From: Candidatus Delongbacteria bacterium
GTDB lineage: Bacteria; CAIWAD01
Reading direction: 5' to 3'
NCBI GenBank assembly: GCA_041675285.1
Contig: JBAYTZ010000009.1
Location: 62,001-126,000 of the forward strand
DNA: 64,000 nucleotides
The first letter of the stretch is position 1; each line of letters begins with the position of its first letter. Below are positions 50,494-56,528 of the stretch, piece by piece. The position numbers were made by a program, and so were the translations under genes. Below the pieces are notes generated by a model that saw only the letters and a program-made list of their open reading frames with translations, made no database searches and was not told the DNA's origin.

Positions 50494-51869
50494 GCGAGGC
50501 CATGCCGCGGTTGGGGGAGATCGCCCAGGAGCAGGAGAGCCGCGAGCGGGCCTCCTGGCGCGTCCTGGTGGTGGACGACGAGCCTTTCAACGTGGATCTG
50601 CTGCGCTTCGAGCTGGAAGACCGCGGGCTGCAGGTAATCACCGCCGGCGACGGGCGCGAGGCCCTGCGTCTGCTGCAGGCGGGCGAGCGGCCCGACCTGG
50701 CCCTGCTGGACGTGATGATGCCCTACCTGGACGGCATCGGACTCACCCGGGCCATCCGCGAACTGCCCGGCCTGGAAAACCTGCCGATCATCCTGCTCAC
50801 CGCCAAGGGCGAGCTGGAGGACAAGGTGGAGGGCTTTCAGGCCCGGGCCGACGACTACGTGGTCAAGCCCTTCGACATCGAGGATGTCTTCGCCCGGGTG
50901 GAGGTCCAGCTGCGCATCGGCTTCTACCTGAAGCGCCGGCGCGCCCACACCGAGGCCCATTCCCGCGTGGCCATGGTGGGGGCGGCGGCCCACGAGCTGG
51001 CCCAGCCCCTGGCCGGCGCCAGCGGATATCTGCAGCTGCTCCAGGCCACGGTGGAGCGGGCTGCGCTCGAGGCTGCGGGCTTCGACTCGCGCATCGAGCG
51101 CATCCGCCACTGCCTGCTCAAGACCCGGGACGTGGCCCGGCGCCTGGAGCAATTGGAGCGCGTGGCCCTGGAGGACTATCCCTGCGGGTCCCAGATCATC
51201 AACCTCCAGGAATCCATCCAGCCCGTGGTCAGCCGGGATCCGGACGATCCCCGTCTGCTGGTGTTGCCCGCGGAGGCCGGCACGGCGCGGGATTCCGGCG
51301 CCGAACGCGAGTTGGCGCGCCAGGGCGTGATCCTGCTGGAGGAAGAGGCCCTGGCGGGCCGCGAGGCCGAGGTGGACCTGGTGCTGCTCAGCGCGGCGGA
51401 CCGCCCCGAGCTGGTCCTGCCCGTGTTGGAACGCCTGCGCAAGCATTGGGAAGCCCCCCAGCTGCTGATGCCCCCCGTGCTGGCCCTCCTTCCCGGGCGC
51501 GGCCTGGAGTCGGGCACGCCGGGCGTGGGTCTGATCCGGCTGGGCGTGCAGGACGTGTTGGCTCGCCCCTACCGGCTAGAGGAGTTGCTGCTGCGCCTGC
51601 GCAGCCGGGTGCGCCTGCAGCGCCTGCGCATGAGCGACCTGCTCACCCAGAGCCTAGACGCCGCCCGCCAGGTGCGCGAAGCCGCGCTGAGCGGGTTCAT
51701 CCCCCACGTGGACAATTGCCTGGTCGGGCTGGAGGAGTTGCGCATGGACGACGGGGCGCTGGGGGAGCGGCTGGCGGACTTCTCGCGCCAGCTGGACGGC
51801 CTGACCGGCGCGGTGCGGCGTCTGCAGGCCCGCAACGTGCCGGGCCTGGGCGGCGCCCCGCGGGAATGA
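50490..51869 (+). CDS. Receiver / H-box / degenerate-receiver signalling protein without a kinase domain
   Basis: A 459-residue cytoplasmic protein in three parts. Residues 23-145 are an intact CheY-like receiver (VLVVDDEPFNVDLL, phospho-acceptor Asp74 in LALLDVMMPYLDG, Thr104, Lys126). Residues about 155-225 resemble a HisKA dimerisation helix with AAAHELAQPLAGASGYLQLL and candidate His168. Residues about 275-385 look like a second receiver in which the phospho-Asp is Ser301 (VDLVLLSAADRPE) and the conserved Lys is Arg359 (LARPY). No ATP-binding HATPase_c follows. The next gene, 7 bases on, encodes a histidine kinase that could supply phosphate. Confidence 0.8.
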   Translation: MSEAMPRLGEIAQEQESRERASWRVLVVDDEPFNVDLLRFELEDRGLQVITAGDGREALRLLQAGERPDLALLDVMMPYLDGIGLTRAIRELPGLENLPIILLTAKGELEDKVEGFQARADDYVVKPFDIEDVFARVEVQLRIGFYLKRRRAHTEAHSRVAMVGAAAHELAQPLAGASGYLQLLQATVERAALEAAGFDSRIERIRHCLLKTRDVARRLEQLERVALEDYPCGSQIINLQESIQPVVSRDPDDPRLLVLPAEAGTARDSGAERELARQGVILLEEEALAGREAEVDLVLLSAADRPELVLPVLERLRKHWEAPQLLMPPVLALLPGRGLESGTPGVGLIRLGVQDVLARPYRLEELLLRLRSRVRLQRLRMSDLLTQSLDAARQVREAALSGFIPHVDNCLVGLEELRMDDGALGERLADFSRQLDGLTGAVRRLQARNVPGLGGAPRE

Positions 51870-51876
51870 GTCGCCG

Positions 51877-53325
51877 ATGAACCTGTCCCGCCTGCTGCGG
51901 CCCCGCCCGACCCCTGCACCCACGGCGGCCCCCGCCGCCGCGTCGGCCCCGTCGGAGGGCCGGATGCCGCCCCTGCCCGGTGCCGGGGACGCGGGAAACG
52001 CGCCCCGCCTGGATTGCCTGGACCACCTCTATCCCCGTGAGGACCTGGACGACACGCGGGCGATCCGCGCCCTGCTGGAGCACGCCCACAGCCTGCCCGG
52101 CTGCGTGACGGCCTGGTATCTGTGCGGGGCCGGGCCCACCTGGCCGAACCGCGACCGCTTCCTGGACGGGCATCCCCTGCCCGAAGCCCTGGAGAGCGGG
52201 CTGATTCGCATGGCCGAACGGGTGGGCACCGCGGGCGGATTGCACCTGGCCCCCGAGGATCTGGGTCCGGCCCACCCCGAGTTGCCCGCCCGCCTGCGCA
52301 TGCGCGGGGCCACCCACGTGGTCCTGCACGCACTGCCGGCCTGGGCGCCGCGCCCGGCCTGGCTGCTGCTGGGGCTGGATGGAGCGCGCGAGCTCCGCGA
52401 CCTGCCCGGACTGGGCACGGCCCTGGCCGCCTTGCTCTGGGCGGCGGAAGCGCGCCAGGTGCTGCGCGAGGAGCGGCGCCACCACCTGGAAAAGGACGAC
52501 CGCTTGATCGTCCAGGGCTTCGAGATGGCGCGGATCCGCGAGCAGGCCGAGCGCGAGGAGGAGACGGCCCGCCGCCGCGTGGAGGAGGCGGAGCGCGCCA
52601 AGAACGAGTTCCTCAGTTCGGTCAGCCACGAGCTGCGCACCCCGCTCAACGCCATCCAGGGCTACACGCGCATGGTGCTGCGCGAGTCCAACCTGACGGA
52701 CCGCCAGCGCCTGAGCCTGGAGCGCGTGATGAGCAGCTCCCAGAACCAGCTGCGCTTGATCAACAACATCCTGGACTATTCGCGCCTGGAGGCCGGGCGC
52801 ATGCGCGTGGAGCTGGAGGAGCTGGACGTCGTGCAGGTGCTGCGCGACGTGCTGGTCCAGGTGGAGCCGCTGGTGAGCGAGCAGGGCCTGGAGCTGCACT
52901 TCCAGCCGGAGCCGGACCTGCTTGGCCTGCGCACGGTGAGCGACCGCGCCAAGCTCGAGCAGGTGCTGATCAACCTGCTGGGCAACGCCATCAAATTCAC
53001 GGCCAAGGGGAGCATCACCCTGGGCGTGCGCCAGCAGTCGGGCACTCTGCTGCTCTCGGTGACGGACACGGGCATCGGCGTGGCCCAGGCGGAACAGGAG
53101 CAGATCTTCGAGCGCTTCCGGCGCAGCAGCCAGACCGAGGGCGCGCGCAGCGCCTCGGGCACCGGGCTGGGGCTGGCCATCAGCCGCCGGCTGGGCGAGC
53201 TGCTGGGGGGCCGCCTGACCCTGGAGAGCGAACCCGGGTACGGTTCCACCTTCACGCTGACCCTGCCGCATTTCGTCGACCAGGAGACCGCCCGGCTGGC
53301 GCTGGGCCAACCCGGGGAGACATGA
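51877..53325 (+). CDS. Soluble sensor histidine kinase
   Basis: A 482-residue kinase without membrane segments. A Pro/Ala-rich N-terminus and a GAF-like sensory region (about 45-200) lead through a coiled coil (REQAEREEETARRRVEEAER) to HisKA with phospho-His251 in SSVSHELRTPLNAIQGYTRM. HATPase_c follows with the N box LINLLGNAIKFTAKG, G1 VTDTGIGVAQ, F box IFERFRR and G2 GTGLGLAISRRLGELLGG. It probably pairs with the receiver protein directly upstream. The stop overlaps the next start as ATGATG. Confidence 0.9.
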   Translation: MNLSRLLRPRPTPAPTAAPAAASAPSEGRMPPLPGAGDAGNAPRLDCLDHLYPREDLDDTRAIRALLEHAHSLPGCVTAWYLCGAGPTWPNRDRFLDGHPLPEALESGLIRMAERVGTAGGLHLAPEDLGPAHPELPARLRMRGATHVVLHALPAWAPRPAWLLLGLDGARELRDLPGLGTALAALLWAAEARQVLREERRHHLEKDDRLIVQGFEMARIREQAEREEETARRRVEEAERAKNEFLSSVSHELRTPLNAIQGYTRMVLRESNLTDRQRLSLERVMSSSQNQLRLINNILDYSRLEAGRMRVELEELDVVQVLRDVLVQVEPLVSEQGLELHFQPEPDLLGLRTVSDRAKLEQVLINLLGNAIKFTAKGSITLGVRQQSGTLLLSVTDTGIGVAQAEQEQIFERFRRSSQTEGARSASGTGLGLAISRRLGELLGGRLTLESEPGYGSTFTLTLPHFVDQETARLALGQPGET

Positions 53326-53756
53326 TGGAGACCTTTCGCAATCCCGGCCGGGAGGAGATCCGCGCCCTGCTCGAGCGCACCCGCCGCATCGCCGTGGTGG
53401 GCCTGAGCGACAACCCGGCCCGCCCCAGCCACCGCGTGGCCGCCTACCTGCAGGCCGCGGGCTACCGGATCCAGCCCGTCAACCCGCTGCTCAGCCAGGT
53501 GCTGGGCGAGTCCGCCTGGCCCGACCTGGACTCCGTGCCCGGCGAGTTGGACATGGTCTGCCTCTTCCGGCGCAGCGAGGAGGTGCCGCCGCTGGCGGAG
53601 GCCGCCCGGCGCCGGGGTGCCCGCAGCCTCTGGTTGCAGGACCACGTCATCCACGTGGCCGCAGCGCTGGAAGCCCGGGCGGCCGGCCTGACCGTGGTGA
53701 TGAACGACTGCCTGCTGCGCCAGCACCAGAGCCTGTTCGGCGCCCGCGGCGCATGA
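53322..53756 (+). CDS. CoA-binding domain protein (YccU-like)
   Basis: A 144-residue single Rossmann-like CoA_binding domain: RRIAVVGLSDNPARPSHRVA, YLQAAGYRIQPVNP, MVCLFRRSEEVPPLAEAARR and LWLQDHVIH. This is the small YccU/YneT type, whose function is unknown beyond likely CoA or nucleotide binding. Two tandem ATGs (53322, 53325) can serve as start after GGGGAGA; both overlap the kinase stop. It overlaps rsmE as ATGA. Confidence 0.9.
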   Translation: MMETFRNPGREEIRALLERTRRIAVVGLSDNPARPSHRVAAYLQAAGYRIQPVNPLLSQVLGESAWPDLDSVPGELDMVCLFRRSEEVPPLAEAARRRGARSLWLQDHVIHVAAALEARAAGLTVVMNDCLLRQHQSLFGARGA

Positions 53757-54520
53757 ACCTGCTGCTCTACCGCGGCGCCGAACGGTCGGCGGACGGCCGG
53801 CTGGAGCTGCCGGCGGGGGATCGGCGCCTGCGCCACATCCTGGAGATCCTCAAGGCCCGGGCCGGCGACCGGCTGCGGGTGGGCCGCCTGAACGGCCCGC
53901 GCGGCTGGGCCGTGCTGGAGGAGGAGCCGGAGCTGGAGCAGCCCTGCCACCTGCGGCTGACGGAGGAGGAGCCGGATCCGCCGTCCCGCGCGCCGGGTCG
54001 CGTGCTGCTGCTGGCCCTGCCCCGGCCGCCGGCCCTGCGTCGCATCCTGCAGCTGGCGCCCCAGCTCGGGCTGGAGCGCGTGATCCTGACGGGCAGCGCG
54101 CGGGTGGAGAAATCCTATTTTCACAGCCCGCTGCTCAGCGCCGGGGAGTGGCGCGAGCAGCTGATCCTCGGGCTGGAGCAGGCCCAGGTCACGCGCCTGC
54201 CGGACGTGCGGGTCGCCCCGCGCCTGCACGAATTGCTGCAGGGGGAGCTGGAGTCGCTGCTGCCCGTCGGGGGCCGGCGCCTGCTGCCCCATCCTGGACC
54301 CTGGCCCGGTGTGGCGGGGCTGTCCCCGACGCCCGCCGACTGGTGTCTGGCCGTCGGCCCCGAGGGCGGCTGGGTGGAAGCCGAAGTGGCAGCCCTGGTG
54401 CGGCACGGCTTCGAGCCGCTCAGCCTGGGGCCGCGCATCCTGAAAGTCGAAACCGCCCTGCAGCGGCTGGTGGCCCAATTGGACCTGCTGCAGGACCTGC
54501 AACCGGGAGACCGCGCATGA
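53753..54520 (+). CDS. rsmE: 16S rRNA (uracil1498-N3)-methyltransferase
   Basis: A 255-residue SPOUT methyltransferase that modifies U1498 of 16S rRNA. The N-terminal PUA-like part shows DRRLRHILEILKARAGDRLR. The C-terminal knot carries LAVGPEGGWVEAEVAALV and LSLGPRILKVETALQRLVAQ, the SAM-binding signature of RsmE. Overlaps on both sides couple it to the CoA-binding protein and queF. Confidence 0.93.
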   Translation: MNLLLYRGAERSADGRLELPAGDRRLRHILEILKARAGDRLRVGRLNGPRGWAVLEEEPELEQPCHLRLTEEEPDPPSRAPGRVLLLALPRPPALRRILQLAPQLGLERVILTGSARVEKSYFHSPLLSAGEWREQLILGLEQAQVTRLPDVRVAPRLHELLQGELESLLPVGGRRLLPHPGPWPGVAGLSPTPADWCLAVGPEGGWVEAEVAALVRHGFEPLSLGPRILKVETALQRLVAQLDLLQDLQPGDRA

Positions 54521-54909
54521 CCTCGTCCAGCGGCTACACGGATCAGCACGCCCGCTCCGGGCGGGACAATCTCGCCCTGCCCGCCCTCGCCGCCTGGCCC
54601 AACCAGTACGCGGACCGCGACTACTGGATCGAGATCGAGTCGCCGGAATTCACCTGCCGCTGCCCCAAGACCGGCCAGCCGGACTTCGCCCACGTGCGCG
54701 TGCGCTACGTGCCGGGCGCGCTCTGCGTCGAGCTGAAGAGCTTGAAGGAGTATTTGCAGGCCTTCCGCGAGGCCGGGATCTTCCACGAAAACGTGGCCAA
54801 CCGCCTGCACGACGATCTGAAAGCCCTGCTGGATCCGCGTCGGCTGGAGGTCCAGGTGGTCTTCCTGCCGCGGGGCGGAATCACTACCACCGTCCGCGTA
54901 GAGAGCTAG
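54517..54909 (+). CDS. queF: NADPH-dependent preQ0 reductase (QueF, type I)
   Basis: A 130-residue enzyme of the short, unimodular type that reduces the nitrile of preQ0 to preQ1 on the queuosine tRNA-modification pathway. The catalytic Cys49 and acid Asp57 lie in FTCRCPKTGQPDFAHVRVRY, and VELKSLKEYLQAFREAGIFH then ENVAN is the QueF NADPH-binding motif. Start ATG at 54517 overlaps the rsmE stop. Confidence 0.95.
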   Translation: MTSSSGYTDQHARSGRDNLALPALAAWPNQYADRDYWIEIESPEFTCRCPKTGQPDFAHVRVRYVPGALCVELKSLKEYLQAFREAGIFHENVANRLHDDLKALLDPRRLEVQVVFLPRGGITTTVRVES

Positions 54910-55034
54910 CCGCTCCCTACTGGCGGGCAGCTTTTGCCCTCAGGAAGTCCACAAATTCCAAAGTTCTGCAGCAGGTCCTGCCCGCCCGGCGGAGGAGCCG
55001 TTGCCGTTCAAGGACTTCTCCCCGCCGCTCATTC

Positions 55035-55049
55035 TGGCATCCGGCTTGC
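55035..55049 (+). promoter_or_regulatory. Possible sigma54 promoter for the small gene at 55079
   Basis: TGGCA (55035-55039) and TTGC (55046-55049) have the exact -24/-12 spacing. A start near 55061 would leave a ~17-base leader that holds the GGAGG at 55070-55074. The bases between the two elements do not match consensus well. Confidence 0.3.
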
Positions 55050-55078
55050 CTATGGCATCGCATCCGCATGGAGGATGC

Positions 55079-55396
55079 ATGAATTTCTATCCCAACGAGT
55101 TGGTCCGGTCCCGGTTGAAGACCGAGAAAAAGCCCCCGGACCACATCCCCAAGTACCAGACCTACGAGGCCAAGCTCTCCATCCTGATCTCCTCCGACCA
55201 GCACAAGTACCTGGAGGAGACGGTGGCGGCCATCATGCGCAACCGCCGCGACAAGCGCGAGCGGATCACCAAGAACAGCGTCTTCCGCTGCCTGATTGAT
55301 TTCATGCAGACCCTGGACGTGGACCTGGAGAACGTGCCGGACGAGCGCGAACTGCTCAAGCGCCTGTTCATGGCCCGCCTGAAGAAGGTGTTGTAG
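55079..55396 (+). CDS. Small conserved-type protein, possible ribbon-helix-helix DNA-binding
   Basis: A 105-residue basic, helical protein. ATG 55079 follows GGAGG by four bases. After a short polar N-terminus comes YEAKLSILISSDQHKYLEET, then RDKRERITKNSVFRCLIDFM. A beta strand followed by two helices with ITKNSVFR resembles ribbon-helix-helix (CopG/Arc-like) proteins, so DNA binding is possible. I cannot assign a partner or target. Neighbours are queF and an unknown protein. Confidence 0.6.
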   Translation: MNFYPNELVRSRLKTEKKPPDHIPKYQTYEAKLSILISSDQHKYLEETVAAIMRNRRDKRERITKNSVFRCLIDFMQTLDVDLENVPDERELLKRLFMARLKKVL

Positions 55397-55723
55397 ACCC
55401 TTGGAGCCCGGGATCCGGCAGCGGGTCCTGGGCGACCCTCCTCAGCTTGCCGACTCTGCACCGCCGGCTGTTGTGCCAAACTCGGCACGCCACCGACCCC
55501 TTTCCCGAGTGGTCGATCGTTCATTCCTGCCTTGTCGGGTGGAAACCATTGATGAACTTATAGATCAGAGAACTGGTCAAACCCAAACCGCTCACCTTTG
55601 AGACTTGACAACTTCTGAACTCTTTCCTACTGTTCCACTCGTGGAGAAATCCCTTCACTTGTTCAGACGTATGCAGAACAAACTCTGCGGGAAACAGAAT
55701 AGCGAACGAGTTCAGCGCCCGAC
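55397..55723 (+). other. 327-base gene-free stretch, partly A/T-richer than surroundings
   Basis: After the small gene the first ~150 bases show no gene or clear hairpin. From about 55545 the sequence becomes distinctly A/T-rich, with a GATCAG/CTGGTC hairpin near 55563, the promoter at 55605-55633, and a GCAGA/TCTGC hairpin near 55675 in the downstream leader. Confidence 0.6.
55605..55633 (+). promoter_or_regulatory. Strong sigma70-like promoter for the gene at 55724
   Basis: A perfect TTGACA (55605-55610) is followed after exactly 17 bases by TACTGT (55628-55633). The start would be near 55640, about 84 bases before the ATG. This is the best -35 box seen in the window. Confidence 0.75.
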
Positions 55724-56479
55724 ATGAGGGATAGCCAGCGGCCCACTCTGCCCATTCCGTCCGGCCCGGGGGACTTTCCCGCCCGGGCCCGCTTGCGCTC
55801 CGTCCTGCCCGGCGAAGCCGCGTCGCCGCCCCTGGCGGAGGACGCCGTGCTGGCGGCGCTGCGGCGCTTACGCGAGCGGGAGTCGAGCCCCCCGCCCGCC
55901 GCCGGGGATTCCGTCCGCGCCGCCGAGACGGATCGACGACTGGTGGCCGAACTGGAGCGCCAGAATGCCCGCTTGCGCCATCTGCTCGCCCTGCCCCTAC
56001 CCGAACCCGTCCGGCCGGCCGCCCCGGACTCCGGCCCGCCCTCCCCGGGGGCCCAGCCGGAAAGGGCGGACGCCCGGCTGGCCGAGGCCCTGCTGCTCCT
56101 GGAGCGCGCCGCGGCCTTCCACGCCGAGTGGCGGCAGGTGTTGCTGGAGGACAGCCCCCCCGAGGCCGTGCTGCGCGAATTCGCTGCCTCGCCCTACCTG
56201 GACCTGCTGGAGCGCCGGCACACCCTGCCCTGGCTCCTGCTGGATCGCGAAGGCTGCCTGCTGCGCGCGGGGCGGCCCGCCGCCCTGCCCGGGCCGCTGG
56301 AGGCCGGCGCCTGGCTGCAACCCGAACCTCTGCAGGAGGGCCACTGCCGGCTGAACCGGGCCGGCTGGGAGGAGGCGGGCTCCTGGCTGGGCGTGGAGCT
56401 GGCGGGCGGAGTGTTTCTGGTCCCGGCCACCGGCTGGGCTCTGGTCGCGCTGCCGCCGCTTCCAGAGCGGCCTCGTTGA
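55724..56479 (+). CDS. Protein of unknown function, Pro/Ala/Leu-rich
   Basis: A 251-residue protein without signal peptide or known domain. Residues 1-60 are Pro-rich; about 65-90 form a short coiled coil (RLVAELERQNARLRHLLALP), then a Pro-rich linker, a helical stretch (LLERAAAFHAEWRQVLLEDS) and a C-terminal region with repeated Leu/Trp (LPWLLLDREGCLLRAGRP, GVFLVPATGWALVALPPL). The codon pattern is GC-rich like neighbours and a strong promoter lies upstream, but the ribosome site before the ATG is weak. The C-terminus vaguely recalls a PAS/GAF-type fold; I would not assign one. Confidence 0.55.
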   Translation: MRDSQRPTLPIPSGPGDFPARARLRSVLPGEAASPPLAEDAVLAALRRLRERESSPPPAAGDSVRAAETDRRLVAELERQNARLRHLLALPLPEPVRPAAPDSGPPSPGAQPERADARLAEALLLLERAAAFHAEWRQVLLEDSPPEAVLREFAASPYLDLLERRHTLPWLLLDREGCLLRAGRPAALPGPLEAGAWLQPEPLQEGHCRLNRAGWEEAGSWLGVELAGGVFLVPATGWALVALPPLPERPR

Positions 56480-56504
56480 GTAGCCAGCCTGCATTTTCTA
56501 GGTT
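56476..56504 (+). promoter_or_regulatory. Sigma70-like promoter of the M6 protease gene
   Basis: TTGAGT (56476-56481) and TAGGTT (56499-56504) are separated by 17 bases, with a likely start near 56511, just 18 bases before the ATG. The -35 overlaps the stop codon of the gene before it. Confidence 0.5.
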
Positions 56505-56528
56505 CAGGCAGCAATCCTGGGAGAAATC

